From contig CAIIXF020000006.1 of the NCBI GenBank assembly GCA_903813345.2, positions 20,281,936-20,345,935 of the forward strand: DNA of 64,000 nt, given 5' to 3'. Origin of the DNA: Owenia fusiformis. Taxonomy: Eukaryota > Annelida > Polychaeta > Sabellida > Oweniidae. A program made the translations under genes and the position numbers. Shown here in pieces: positions 1 to 12,812 of this stretch. Under the pieces are notes generated by a model that saw nothing but the letters and a program-made list of their open reading frames with translations, had not been told where the DNA came from and did not search any database. The stretch's first letter is position 1. Each line of letters starts with the position of its first letter.

Positions 1-680
1 AGTAAATAAACAAATGAAATAAAATAATTATATCTGAAACATGTGCAGCTATGAAATAACATTAATATGAACTTTTGGATGTTTTGATTAGAAAATGAAT
101 AAGTTAATAACTGAAAGCTGTGTCAAACTAGTTTGATTTGACATATGGTATTAGAGATATCACATTTAGTTGCTCAATTCACCTGCAAGGATTGATTGCA
201 CTCATAAAACTGCCAAAGTATATAATTCTAGAATGAAGAGTTAAAAATTGAATAATATCACAAGCATGTAGATTTTGATTCACCAATTTATGAATATCAT
301 ATCAAAATCTATAAAAGGTCTATAAACTGCCAATTTTTGTCTACGTAAAAGGTCTATAAACTGCCAATTTTTGGATTTGGTTGAGTCTATTGACTATAGG
401 ACTATATAATATACTGGTTACCCAGAGACATATAAAACAGTAACCTGGTCTGAGGGAACATGGGCTTATGACAGGTGTAACATTATCATTGAGTTAAGAT
501 AATAAGAATGACTGCAAAATACATATTTATTTCTAACAATAAAAAATAAAAAATGGGATGTAGATTTATGATATTCAATTTTAACACAATTATACATTTA
601 CTAATAACCTTTTTATTGTTTAAAATATTAAATCATTGGAACATCAGAGAAAAAATGGAGTGTCACATCTTGACATGATT
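1..680. other. Non-coding AT-rich stretch with a short direct repeat
   Basis: I see no gene here. A 27-bp sequence containing GGTCTATAAACTGCC occurs twice, at 313-339 and 347-373, 34 bp apart. The rest is unremarkable AT-rich sequence. Confidence 0.6.
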
Positions 681-751
681 TACCCTGCGTGCAGTGTCTC
701 GTTAGATGGAACTCTCTTTTAAGAAGTGAAGTCGAACGAATGCAAAGGGTA
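681..751 (+). mobile_element. Family A short non-autonomous DNA element, internally deleted copy
   Basis: This 71-bp element begins TACCCTGCGTGCAG and ends AAAGGGTA. It is flanked by a perfect 9-bp direct duplication, GACATGATT, at 672-680 and 752-760. The right half (AACTCTCTTTTAAGAAGTGAAG) matches the right end of the longer copy at 2746-3044, so this is a deletion derivative of the same family. Nine-base target duplications occur in MULE-type and some Merlin-type transposons; the source transposase is not present here. Confidence 0.82.
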
Positions 752-760
752 GACATGATT

Positions 761-1169
761 GAAACCAAACCATGAATTATTAATATAACCTGAAGCATGG
801 TCATAAAGCACCCACATTCATAAAATATATAGATACATGAGATAGATATTGAAATACAAAACAAATAATGCTACACTTAATAGCAGCTGTTGATTTCATA
901 TAATTGAGCTATATGTTCATTGATTATGTGTCATTATTCTGTTATTGCATGTCATTTTGTGAGATGACATGATATTTTCACAAGATTTGGTCATCTAGGA
1001 GATCGCCAAAAAACTCCAAGGGGGTTCTGTTTGACAGAATGGTGAAAAACTGCATGATTTTGAAAAGATTATTGGCAGGGGGGCATGAATTTTTATAAGA
1101 ATATCAAAAATTCAGAAATTGTAAGAATATTAGTTTCAAGATCCCCGTATGATATGCAAATCAACTTAC
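761..1169. other. Non-coding stretch beside the exon at 1170-1408
   Basis: I see nothing recognisable apart from the intronic side of the GTAAGT donor at 1164-1169, read on the minus strand. Confidence 0.5.
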
Positions 1170-1408
1170 TATTTCTAGATCCTGCCTCTCTAACTGGCTG
1201 TATTTTCTTTTCCTTCCTGGGCTACCATCAGATACTTCACCATTTTGATTTTCTTCACTTTTTCGTTTTTTAGTTAAATGTTTATCGTAGATGCCGTTAC
1301 ATCGTTGTCTGATGTCACAATCGTAGAAGCGATTATAGAGTCTGTACATCAAGATTGTCCCAATTCCAAGACCCACTCCAACCAGGCATAATATACCAGT
1401 ACTCTTCA
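1170..1408 (-). CDS. Internal coding exon of a predicted single-pass membrane protein
   Basis: This is a probable internal exon of an unrecognised protein. On the minus strand a pyrimidine-rich acceptor (TCTGTATTTTCAG) ends just before 1408 and a strong GTAAGT donor starts at 1169. The 239-bp segment is open in one frame and encodes about 79 complete codons after a split codon. It starts with a hydrophobic stretch (STGILCLVGVGLGIGTILMY) that would span a membrane. A basic RLYNRF junction follows, then two cysteines and a hydrophilic tail with KKRK and GRKRK clusters. The incoming phase fits the exon at 46221-46374, and the outgoing donor is in phase 0, so further exons should lie to the left, outside the window. 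Membrane placement is inference. I cannot assign a family, and confidence rests on splice sites and composition. Confidence 0.62.
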
Positions 1409-2736
1409 CTGAAAATACAGAGAAATAATAATTAATAATAATTAATTTTTGGATGAATTGATCCATGTTAAGTCACATTGTTACTTTTGACCATCACCTA
1501 AGAGATTATGAATGAAGTTATGGTCAAAATTATATAAAATGAATAATCATTTATACAGAAATTAATTTTTGCATAACTGATCCCTGCCTAGATGCTCCAG
1601 ATGTTTCTGAAAATAGAAGCCTGTCCCTGTGTCCAGTGTCTCAGTGTTACATCTTCTATTATCTACTTAAAGGAGGGGTCTCATTCTATTGTCTCCTATT
1701 GTCTAATGAAATGAGAAACCTTTGCCCATTGTCTCTTCCTGTCTACTTAAAGGAAGAGTCTACCTCCGGGGTCTACCTAAATGTGCAATCCTTGGTTTGT
1801 TTAAATCTTCACAATAACCGGAAGACTTGCCACAGCATCCTTACTTTTTTCTATTATGATAGCATTTTGTTAGAAAAACCAAAACAAGAGACCCATGGCT
1901 ATTCTAATTACCTCACTGGGTTAACTTCATTCACATTTAACTTTTTATGCACTTGGTGATTTTTAAGTAAGTTCAATCGACCATCTTATTTAATACCAAA
2001 GCAGAATTCAATATGGAATTTCCCAATAGACCAATTGTGACTATGACACCAAAATTATGCATTTCATCATACTTACGTCATAAAAATAAACATATTGTAC
2101 AAACTGCATTCTGATTTGATATAAATCCTTCCATGGTTTGACTAGTTCTACAAGGCCGATCTACAATGCCTGGTATATGAGGCAATGGGAACAGTTAGCT
2201 AGTTATGCCTGTGTGGCACAATCCTGGGGAGAGAATATAGATTATATTCTAGTATTTTTAAATGAGAATTATGTCTTAATCACATCCCTTTTGGCTTAGG
2301 TTTTACCTCATCTATATATTTTACTTTTTTGAGTCGCCTAAATTCAGACTCAGCCTCATTCCTGTGAGTTGTAATATTGTTAATAAAGAACTACGCAACC
2401 ACTAAAATTAACATCAGATTCTTATTAGGAATCACATTTTGCCATGTTTTTCCAATTTGCAAAGCAAACAGATAAGCACCTGGGCTTAAAATAATAATCT
2501 GAGCTTATTTTTGTGTAGTTTGCTTGAATGGCCTTCAATACGTTGGAAGTATCTAAATGGAATATCCTAGAGTCTTAAATACTTTCTTTATTTCTTGAAT
2601 TATTTTATCTTTTCTATCGTGGTTACATTTCGAAATAAATACTATCCTGGAACTTTCATGAATGGGTCATTTTCTGCAATTTGCCAGTCTGACCATGAGT
2701 ATTATCAGAAACATCTTATTCATTATATATAAGAGG
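1409..2736. other. Presumed intron, no gene seen
   Basis: This stretch holds the polypyrimidine acceptor of the exon at 1170-1408 at its left end. At 1640-1790 it has loose repeats of a TCTACTTAAAGGA-like motif. I see no supportable gene. Confidence 0.45.
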
Positions 2737-2745
2737 ATAGCAATT

Positions 2746-3044
2746 TACCCTGCGTGCAGAGTCTAGTTATAAACTACCCTCTGCCTAGTATAGACTATGT
2801 TACAGTTTTAAATTAGCAGTCCCAACCCAAAGACTGCTGCCTGTGACAGCCCAGGTTACACATCATTTCAAACCTACCACTCATCAAATATGCAATGACA
2901 TCAAAGACCAATGCCCAAATATAGAAAGTCATCCATATTTCAACGACAAACTCTGATTGGCTCGTTGAGATCAGAGATTTATTGTAAACTGAAAGAGTGA
3001 AGATGAAACTCTCTTTTAAGAAGCGAAGTTGAAGTCAAAGGGTA
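2746..3044 (+). mobile_element. Family A short non-autonomous DNA element, long copy
   Basis: This 299-bp element starts TACCCTGCGTGCAGAGTC and ends GTCAAAGGGTA. It is flanked by a perfect 9-bp duplication, ATAGCAATT, at 2737-2745 and 3045-3053. It has no coding capacity. It contains a CCAAT-type GATTGG motif and the conserved right-end block ACTCTCTTTTAAGAAGCGAAG. An inverted relative lies at 50602-50959. The terminal inverted repeats are very short (TACCCT). The 9-bp duplication points to a MULE-like or Merlin-like transposase acting in trans, which is inference. Confidence 0.86.
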
Positions 3045-3053
3045 ATAGCAATT

Positions 3054-4740
3054 ATATACTGTACTAGAAACCTTGAAATACCCAAAATACCAATGTACAT
3101 AGCAGAGAATCTAACAGGCTATAAAACATATTTCTCAACTTAGTTGGGATAGTGCAATAGTATGTTTACCAGGCTTCTTCCTTTCAATAGTTTGATTAAT
3201 GATTTCTGAACAGTTTTACCTCATAATATGATTTTGACTCATTGCACTAGGGCAACAGGCATTTTCAGTATCTGTATGCATGCATTTACCTATGGTGCAC
3301 TTTATTTTCATTATATAAGTTTGGTATTCTAACTTCGTTATTTTCTCTATCTACTTGTGTTATTTATTGATAATATCCAATCAGACACATTAAAAAATCA
3401 AAAAAATCCATTTCAGCTTCCTGTAAAAATGAAAATAGCAGCTACATTTGAGCTTGATGAGAACTATAAAGCCATCTAATTGTCATCGGATACTTGTCAG
3501 TTTGGCTTACTGGTGGGAATTCAGGACACCTACGAGACACCGAAGAGAGGACAAGTGACAAATAAGAATAAAGGGAAAAATATAATAAAGGACAAAAGAG
3601 ATCATTAATTATTTAATGTTCCCCAGTACAGTGTTCTCCACAGGATTTTTTCTCAAGTAGGTGCAAAATTCTCATTTTCACAATTTAGACCAAAATTAGT
3701 CAACATATGCCAATTTTTCATGATTTTTCTCATTTTCGAGTGGACGCAAATGAATTTTCAGGTGGGTACTGTGCCCACTTGCTTTAATGCTGAGGAGATC
3801 ACTGTTCCTGTATATCAATCAGTGACCATCTACTCAATGAAGGAAATTGCACAGCATTCTTATGATGTTTCACAAATGAAAAAACAACAAAACACAGACA
3901 TCTAGGCTCATCTTATGTCTACCTGCGTTTTCTCATGAAGTCAATTACGTTTCTTTGTTTTACATTATTCAATTAACTTATCACATGTTTATCAGTAATA
4001 TGTCATTGTCTTATGTGATTCAAATGATGATAATCACGTATGCTTTAGAAGTTCATCTTACATTTAAACCTCTTTTGTATGAACTGCTATTGATAATTAG
4101 ATTGACTTAGTGTCTATTTTTGGATGAAGTTCTTGTATCACACACCCAGAGCTAAAAGGCCCCACCCCTAAGCTACTCTGATAGTTTTGCTTCAAGACCC
4201 TGGACCCCCCCCCTCCTCCTATCTTCTTTACACTAGGTATGTGTGTGATGTGTTCTGTGTTGTAGATAAGGGGGTGGGGTCCACAGTTTTGAGGCAAGAC
4301 TACTACTCTGAGTGCAGCAGTCAAACAAATCCAAAGGGTACCCCACAAAGCATGTGAAATGTCACTGACAAATTTTTCAATTTTGTGTTTTATAGTTATT
4401 TCATCCTCCCAACATTTATTTTCCTAAATACTGGATAACATGAAATATTGCCGTGACTATAAAGTTGCCGATTGCCGAATGTAAAACAGAAACGGCAACA
4501 TAAAATTCGGAAATATAATGAAGTAATTGAAGATCGATCTTTGTGGGCGATAATATGGTAGTTGACTTGTCTAACGTGTGTCAACTTACTGTAATAGGGT
4601 AATTTTCTAACGAGTATCAACTTAATATACTTTAACAAAAATCATAAATAAAATATGATAAAATCGAAGCTTTATTCCCCAGCATAAAATTACAATAAAA
4701 AGTCATGTTAAAAAGTTAAAATGTCAGAAGATCTAATTGT
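3054..4740. other. Non-coding stretch, no gene seen
   Basis: The sequence is AT-rich. It has a C-rich tract at 4203-4219 and a G-rich patch near 4270. Open frames here are short and lack splice or composition support. Confidence 0.45.
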
Positions 4741-4745
4741 ATCTA

Positions 4746-5762
4746 CACACCCGGTGATCGTGAATATGGGACGGAGGGGGGGAGCAGGGGGGGAGCAGGA
4801 AATTCAACAAATCTGGAAGATTTATTTTTTCAAGAAAAAGTTTTCTATTGAATTGCTAAATGGATAGGCACACGGTATGGTAGAATATGTTAGGTTTTCT
4901 GAGATTTTTTCTGAAACGATACGCATCTAAGGTATGAGATCTATTAAAAAAGGCGCAAGGCCATCAACAGGCACAAATCAACGTTTTTGCTATAAATCCA
5001 GCAACAATGGTCTGGACGACCTGTAATAAATACTTGTAAGTGATGTTATCATAACTAAATTAATGTCATTGCTGAATTTATAAAATAAGTTTCCATATGT
5101 GAAATAAAAAATAATCGAAAATAATGAATTTGGGACGGAGGGGGGGAGGGGACGGAGGGGGGGAGCAATATGTATATAAGACATGATTAGAGATGTGTCG
5201 CGACTTTAAGTCCTTTTACTCCAAATGTCCCCATTTTTCAGTCTCCAGGGGTATATCATCCAGTTTCTTACTAAGTTAATGAGTTAATTTTTCAAATACA
5301 AGAATTCGTGTGAAGTTGTTTCACTTTATAGAATTATTACTCCCCCCCTCCGTCCCCTCCCCCCCTCCGTCCCATTTTAATTATTTTCGATTATTTTTTA
5401 TTTTACGTTTGGAAACTTATTTTATAAATTCAGCAATGACATTAATTTAGTTATGATAACATCACTTACAAGTATTTATTACAGGTCGTGTAGTCCATTG
5501 TTGCTTGATTTATAGCAAAAACTTTGACTTTTGCACGTTGGTTGCGTTGCGCCTTTTTTAATAGATCTTATATCTTAAAAGAGTATCGGTTGAAAAATAA
5601 TCCTAGAATACCTAACATATTTTATCATACCGTGCGCTTATTCAATTTGCAATTCAATCGTAAACTCTGTCTTGAAAAAATAATTTTACCAGATTTGTTG
5701 AATTTTCTAGCGGAAATTGCCTGCTCCCCCCCTCCGTCCCATTTTCACGATCACCGGGTGTG
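4746..5762. mobile_element. Family D foldback DNA element, complete copy
   Basis: This 1017-bp element has arms of about 420 bp that are inverted copies of each other (4746-5180 and 5341-5762), around a core of about 160 bp. It starts CACACCCGGTGATCG, ends CGATCACCGGGTGTG, and is flanked by the 5-bp duplication ATCTA (4741-4745 and 5763-5767). The arms carry G-rich blocks of the form GGGACGGAGGGGGGG. The right arm contains an open frame at 5524-5763 that is shared with the copy at 62241-62955. A 5-bp duplication with CAC ends is reminiscent of the Transib/RAG superfamily, but that link is weak and needs the parent element. Confidence 0.85.
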
Positions 5763-5763
5763 A
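5524..5763 (+). CDS. Small open frame inside the right arm of family D
   Basis: I do not recognise this frame of about 79 residues. Recognisable parts are NIFYHTVRLF near residues 31-40 and LPDLLNFLAEIACSPPPSH near 54-72. The end runs into the terminal inverted repeat. A homologous frame at 62699-62956 keeps the same NIFYHT, LPDLLNFLAEIACSPPPSH and HDHR parts with mostly substitutions and no stop. The left arm of this element holds the mirror copy. It may be a relic of a gene end captured in the arm, or plain arm sequence open by chance. I would not call it a functional gene. Confidence 0.2.
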   Translation: MTFARWLRCAFFNRSYILKEYRLKNNPRIPNIFYHTVRLFNLQFNRKLCLEKIILPDLLNFLAEIACSPPPSHFHDHRV

Positions 5764-5767
5764 TCTA

Positions 5768-8700
5768 AGTGCTTTGGAAATCCCAGTATTAAAAGTTTTT
5801 AATCCCAATATTAAAGGTTTTTAATCCTGTTATTAATTGTCCTGAGTCTACCAAATGCGGGTAATCACTCAAATTGTCACTCATAATGTCAGGATGTCAG
5901 GTTTTCTGAGTCAGTAAAATGAAGGTGATTAAAATTCAGTTGTAAACAAAATTATATTAGAGGTGTCAGCTTAGCAATATTTTATTTGGCTTTACATTTA
6001 GGGATGTCAGGTCGGCAAACTTTTATTCGGCAATAACAATTTTAATCCAATTCGGAAAATAAAGCACCCGGATTTAATACATGTTATACAGTAGACCACA
6101 AGCATTAATGGCGTCTACAGTTTCTGCTCTCTTGAAGAAAGCATTAAGGACTATGGTAAATCAGAAAGTCACTGACCTTACAACAATGATGAATGACAAT
6201 TCTCTATGGACCAGCAATTCAATAGATCATTCCAATATGAAACAACATCAATATTTGTGATATCAGGTGCTCATTCCAAATTGTACAAAAGTGTACTTCA
6301 AGGTGTGGCAAAATTAGAAAATATCAGGCATTAAAGTCACTTAACTACAAGTAAATATAATCCCACATAATTTTACATCCACATAATCCAAAATTCCTCA
6401 TCTTTGTTGCTAAACGTAGTAAAGACAAATCTGCCATTATAAAATCCTTTGATTGACTTGGAATGCTACCTTTAGTACCAATTCAAAAGTAATAACTTGA
6501 AAAAATTGATTCTGCTTATCGTGTTTATTGAGGAACTCTGGCTTAGTGTGAGACAGAAATAGAATTTCGATTAAATTTGATGTCATTGATTGAATCATAT
6601 TATATCAGAAATTGGTTGATTGATTATGACGTATAACTGTGATGTATCACAAAATCTGTCAATAATTACAATTGAATGAACGATGGATTTGTTATTTCAG
6701 GAGTATGTAGGAGATACTCCCCCAGGAGAGCTCCTGTCTCCTTTAGGATAGAAAGCCAACTCTTCAATGCATACAAATATTCAGATTTTTATAATGCTAG
6801 GAGCACTCAACAATGTCAAACGTAAAAAGCTGCAAATAAAGATTAAAGATGTCCTAATTACCATGGCATTATCACCAAGGTTGCCATGACAACTAACAAC
6901 ATTATACTCATAATGATCCTTTCTTCATATGGTTGTTCTGATTTATGACCTAATGCATAATTCTATGTTTTCTTTACCATATTAAGCCATGAAAGTTATA
7001 ACATCGACTCTCTTTGTATTAAAATATATACAACAAGAGGGGGGGGTATGTTGTTATTAGATGTAATGTGCCAATATGAGAGTAGTAAGGTTCAACAATA
7101 ACAAAATAAAGTTTTTACAAGTCAGGTTCCTCAGTTAGAGCCCCACTCTTTATATTATTAGGTAGGCTATGAGATAAAGATGTTACCATATATTATCCTT
7201 TCGATCCCTTAAAAGAGAGCTTCATCTACACGTACTATAACAGGCTCTAACACATAAGTTTCCTGGTACCATTTGATAAATAAGTGAGTGATTGCAAAAG
7301 CTCACCATGTTACCCCAAAAATATGAGAATTAATTTCCTTGAATAACAATATCTTGGAGACCAAAAGAGAAGCTTCACCAGCTTAAATATTGTGGTAGTG
7401 AGCTTAAATATTGTGGTAGTGGATGACCTTACGATACAACAATCATTCAAAGCAACCGTGAACTAAACACCTCGTAAACAAAAAAACAGAAAGTACATCT
7501 TTTTACATATTATTCATTTTGCTATACTGTACATACGCAGCTTGAAATCTTTGTACATATCTATATAACATGTACATGCCTTCAATTTATTTTCACATGT
7601 ATTTATTTACATTTTATATAGTATACATAACAATTATTTCCCTTTAGAAACTGACCTGAACATACCTTTAATGTGTGTCCTCAGGAGACGGCAATTATAT
7701 GAAATCAAAACTAACTCATAAACAACTTTATGAAATCCAAAGCAGGAAATCCTTTCAAATTTCCTTTACACTGTATCAATGACTTCCATATTTTCAAGCA
7801 GCATCTCCATCACAAAGACAGGCTATCTTCACATAATATATCCAGTAGTAACGTTGATGCAACGTAGCAAGCAATAGGCATGTAGAGATCTCTTTAACTA
7901 CAACTGTTTTCTATATTCATATTGATTCTTCCGTACTGTTTTAGTATACTACGTTCTATTTAGAATGAGCCAATTTCCTGTTTCGATATAAAATAACACG
8001 AAATATCTGAATCAGTGATCTATTTTTACAAATCAACAAATTTCATCAATATAAATCAGGAGAATTATTTTTTGTCCTGAGACATGGTATGGGTCCACGT
8101 CGCGAATCGGATATATTGATTTTTACAGTATGCAGCTGGTGAATAACGGAATAAGGCCTACTGGGAATAATCTTACGCATAATCTTGTAATGATGTGTTA
8201 ATGGTTACCTGGGTATTCAGTGATCTCCCGAGCAAATATACAAATGGGTGTTTCACTCGACTTGAGATTTTGAAAACACCCGACTTGACATGCACCAACA
8301 TGAAAACCTATTTTTGCCAATGAAATATAAAAAGTCATGAATTTTGGTGAAATTGAGAATTCTAGACCAATTTGATAAAAATATCCTAGGGAGAATGATG
8401 TACATGTAATTACAATACTTCAGTTGTGGTATGCATCATGCAAATGTAGGGTGCTTTAAGTATGTGTAATAATTGCTTATTGTGTGTTTTATATTGGATA
8501 TTGCGTGATATACCAACTGGTATTATGTAGTACGACAACATGCTTTATATATTTCACAATTTATTTGCTGCATTAAACACTATGTTGATTTCATTTTCAT
8601 TTTTCTTAAACAGTAAAAATGACAGTATGTACTATTGATCTCCCTAGTATACCACTTCATTGACACTTTAAATACAGAATATAATATGCATGTAGTGCTT

Positions 8701-9320
8701 AATATAAAATAAATTAATAAAAAACTATCTTTATAATAGTGTAGATCTGCTTAGTGCATACAGAACAAATTCCTACGTTCATTCTTACCTTTATTTGAGC
8801 GAAACATCAGGCAATGCTGACTCACTCACAGATCATATGTTTTAGCAAGGTCAGGATGTACCGCACCTCTTAATATTATATATTGAGGCAAATCAAGTTC
8901 TGTTCAAGTTATACATGGGAAACAATCACCTGTTATCTTACTTACACAGACATACTAGAATTCTGATTAAACATTACAAAACAAATTCAAAACAATTACA
9001 CATTAGCTTCTAGAAATATCTTATCCGAAAAGGGTAGTTTAAGAGGATACTTGTAGCCTCTGGATTTCAGGGTATTAGCTTTTGACATATGGACACTTCC
9101 AAGAGGCCCTAGCCAGCCATGAGGCAATACCTCACCAAAATTTTATAGAAATATATTTGTTTAGAGGTTTTTCAACTAAAACTGTAGAAATGAAGCGCAA
9201 GGGTTGTAAATTCCTCCTTTAGCCTCAATTTGCCTCACCTGTACACATTTGCCTCACCAATGTTTTAATCCTAGCTAACCCCCCCCCCTCCCCCCATCAC
9301 TATTGTGAGGTATAAAAGGC
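5768..9320. other. Presumed intron with minor repeats
   Basis: I see no gene. Two copies of a roughly 22-bp unit (AATCCCAGTATTAAAAG-like) lie at about 5787-5832. An X-box-like motif GTTGCCATGACAAC is at 6880-6893. A 21-bp duplication (GCTTAAATATTGTGGTAGTG) is at about 7381-7421. C-rich tracts are at about 9278-9296. Confidence 0.45.
7196..7228 (-). mobile_element. Family A end fragment
   Basis: The block CTTAAAAGAGAGCTTCATCT, preceded by CCTTTCGAT, matches the right end of family A in reverse orientation. No target duplication is visible, so it is a degraded fragment. Confidence 0.5.
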
Positions 9321-9323
9321 ATT

Positions 9324-9596
9324 CCACTTTCACAGGTTTTACTGTACTGACCTGAGATGTTTCTCAATTTCTGTAATACTGTATATTCCCATATGAGATC
9401 TCGTTCAAAGTTTGCCACTTTCACAGGTTTTACTGTACTGACTTGAGATGTTTCTCAATTTCTGTAATACTGTATATTCCCATATGAGATCTCATTCAAA
9501 GTTTGCCACTTTCACAGGTTTTACTGTACTGACTTGAGAGGTTTCTCAATTTCTGTAATACTGTATATTCCCAGATGAGATCTCATTCAAAGTTTG
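9324..9596. repeat. Three tandem copies of a 91-bp unit
   Basis: The unit begins CCACTTTCACAGGTTTTACT and restarts at 9324, 9415 and 9506. The three copies differ at only a few positions (for example CCTGAGATG against CTTGAGATG or CTTGAGAGG), so the duplication is recent. The CACAGGTTTTACTGTA part resembles the ends of the small TA-flanked elements at 48558 and 40421. Confidence 0.93.
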
Positions 9597-9599
9597 AAT

Positions 9600-10881
9600 C
9601 AAATTAATTGAAATCCTCCATAGCAATTCACCATAGACATCTATTGGATTGCTTTGAAACAAAAAGCATAATTGATGTTATATATATTGGCGAGCTCCAT
9701 ATATATTAAGTCCATCACTATACTGTTAAACCAGTATATTCCTTCAGTCATATTACCTTGATTCTAGAAGATGGTCTATCACTGGCTGTATACAGACTCA
9801 GCAGTTTGATTTTCAATGAAAACTTCATACCTTGGTATGATGTGCCATCTGTACCTGAGAGTAGAATCATGTAAGGGGGGGGGGGGGGCTTTAGGGAGTA
9901 ACAAAACCAATGTTCTTTCATAAAATGGTATGTCTTCATTCAAGTTTTTTAGAGTCATAATCTAACATTTGCGAGGACTGCTCTGTTCTAGAGTTAGTAG
10001 AGGCTGTAGAACCCATCTTCAACGCACAAGATGTTTTAACTTTAAGCCTTGAAGTTGGAGCAACCCAAACCATCTGAATCAAGATGGTGGAACCCACAAT
10101 ACAACACTATGGTAGAAAGCAACTTACTTTTTCACCCATTGGAATACATGTAAAATTGGCAAAGTTCAAATCATAATTTCTCTAATCCCAGCCCATCGAA
10201 TCCTCGCATCCATTCAGATCATGTAGACCTATTCAAAAACTTTCCGTTCGGTTATATGGTGAAAAAAATATCCCACGAACGAAAAAAGATTTTGCTACAT
10301 TTATAAGCGAGCATTGATTTCTGGGCCTGTAAAAAGCACGTAGGACCTGATTACCCCATTGATTTATTGAGACCGCCAAAAATATAATTCAATTTTTTGG
10401 TTCAAAATTATAATCTGTCAGCGGTCCCTGACACTCCTACTAGCTATTACCAAACATTAATTGTCAATACATGTACACATATACGTGCCAAACATCTACA
10501 AAGTAGCAAACTAGTGTTTTAAGTACTACTTTTCCTATACCATGACCAAAACAAATCCCACGTGGGTTGTATTGACCCTATGTCACTTTCTAGTTTCTAC
10601 TGTTATTTGATTACTTTTACTTGAGAAATGAAAGAGAATCTTTTTTTTTTTTTTAGTATAATATAGAGATTTTTAGCTAAATTTTAATAATGTTTCACTA
10701 CATGGAATTAGAAATCTAATATAACCTCAAAAGGGCAATTGAATTTCTACGTTCACCAATTGAAATGAGGTAGTTAATATTATCAACACCTATTGGAAAT
10801 TATGTATAAACTCGTTATTCACCCTAGACCTAGGTGGATACTGACCGAGACTATGGCCCAACACTATGGCTCCATCTATTG
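9600..10881. other. Presumed intron, no gene seen
   Basis: This stretch has a G homopolymer run at about 9877-9889 and a T run at about 10641-10654. I found no coding signal. Confidence 0.4.
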
Positions 10882-10963
10882 CTCAAGTCAATATAGTAAA
10901 ATATAAGCCTTCTAAACTAGAACTTAAATAACCTGAGAACAGGCCTGGCAAGGTGGTGATAAT
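10882..10963 (+). repeat. Dispersed repeat J, copy 1
   Basis: About 80 bp running from CTCAAGTCAATATAGTAAA to GGCAAGGTGGTGATAAT match the reverse complement of 12813-12892. The shared parts are the TATAGTAAA, CCTTCTAAACTAG and GCAAGGTGGT blocks. Confidence 0.7.
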
Positions 10964-12670
10964 ATCCATCTTTAAATTGAGACCTCATTCTTGAATTTGA
11001 ATTTTTTGAAATACCAAGTATAACCATGCTGGTTTTGTTTTGCGGGCAAGTTTACATTTTAATGATTTTGCTTGTTATCGATAACCTCTATCATTTCACC
11101 CTGTTTCACAATCCATTTAATAGTTTCATTTATAGACTCGTTTTGTAAATTAACCCAATAATTACCCTATTCTTTCATGTTGACATAGTAAAATTACAAT
11201 TTCATTCAAAACAATATATGTCATTATGACATATCAGGATATCAATAAAGAATGCTGGCTTTAGTCTCTTATGGTCTTTGTATAACTTTCTGCACCTTGA
11301 GATATCACAGCCTTTCATCAATTCTTTTATATCCATGTTTCGAATTTTGAAAAATGTGATGAGTCAGAATGATTTTACTAGCTCTTAGGGTTTTCTGGGT
11401 ATTTACATTGAGTAATGCCTGTAGTACCTCTTGGATTGCTTATCACTTAGATAATGTACTGGTTGAAAACATATTTTGTCTTGTATTGAGTCCGTTGCAC
11501 CCCCTCTGAAACTGCCTATATTTTTTATGAGATTCCAATTAGTTCGTGCGATGCCACCTATATTTTTTAGAAAAAGCATCCCCCTTTTCAAATATGATCC
11601 TACGTCCCTGGCCCGTAGATTCCCAAAATCAGGAGAAATATGCAACATAAAATCTAAGCAGTATGATGTAGATTTTCTATATCGATCTTGTGAAGCTACA
11701 GCCATCGTAGAGCAAATGTGACTGTGGATTAAAAGGGACACAGGGGCTGGATGCAAGACTATAATTATACAAAGGTATGATACATACCACCAAGAGGGTA
11801 CATAAAACATTACTTGAGAATCAAGAGTACATATAGACTTCTCTCTCTGGATCTGGAATCCATTTGTTTGGCTTTCTACAGATATTGAAACATGAATAAT
11901 TCATGAATGGAAGGAGTTAATCATCCTCATGGAACACTCTTGGTAGAACTCCCCATGAACCCCAGAGGACCTTGCTTTAAGAGTAGAATCAGAATGGAAT
12001 TCATGCAACAACACAATCACAGGAGAAAAGGCTGAAGAAATAAACAAAGACATGCATGAAGATGTTTGAATTTAAATAATGTCATCTTATTTAGTCAATG
12101 TTTTACTTTGATGCTTAAATTAATTGATAATTGATTATATTTACCTTTCAAAATGATCACACATGCATTTATCATGTATATTAAAAACATATCATGAGAA
12201 AAGAGAACATACATTTTCTCTGATTTATAAATACCAATTATACAATTTCTGAAAATACTGCAATATTAAAATTTTTTACTTAAATCTTTTACATGTACTT
12301 TTCACATCTTTATATTCAAATGATCTAGTCTTATTAACAGTAATATGTATCTGCCTTTCATAGCAAACCGAACCATACACAGTCAGTATATACAGCTTCT
12401 TAAAACATTAAGAGAATCTTTAATGAAATAAGAGATATTCTTTCCAAGGGACATGATGTATTTCATAATGAATACATTAACCGGTCTGTGTTTCTTCACT
12501 GACGCCAAGTAGATTATTTCCAATTCAATATGATACCATTATTTCAATAAAACTCTTGATAAATGAGCATGTAATTGGTTTATTTTGAAATATACATTTA
12601 CTGACTTTAATTTAATGAATAAAATAATTTATAACAGTTACAGATGATAATCTACAATATTACGGCTACT
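10964..12670. other. Presumed intron; overlapping open frames on both strands
   Basis: Long open frames overlap on opposite strands at 11403-11810 (minus) and 11476-11721 (plus). Neither shows a recognisable domain, and the segment includes a repeat-like CCTGGCCCGTAGATTCCC sequence. I regard it as old repeat DNA. Confidence 0.4.
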
Positions 12671-12752
12671 TACTTTGAAGCCCATGGACTAGTCATAATT
12701 AGTGGATGAAGCTTTCTTTTAAGGAAGTGATCTCAAATTCTTGAAAGGGGTT
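12671..12752 (+). mobile_element. Family A short copy, diverged
   Basis: This 82-bp copy runs from TACTTTGAAGCCC to GAAAGGGGTT and carries the conserved block GATGAAGCTTTCTTTTAAGG. The nine bases on each side, ACGGCTACT and ATAGCTACT, match at seven positions, as expected for an old target duplication. Confidence 0.6.
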
Positions 12753-12812
12753 ATAGCTACTATATTCATTATTATTACATTCATACACAGTACAATACAC
12801 AGCTTATAAAAC

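Noticed and set aside
11403-11810. 135-codon minus-strand frame overlapping an 81-codon plus-strand frame
   Set aside because: There is no recognisable domain, no convincing splice sites, and the segment contains repeat-like sequence.
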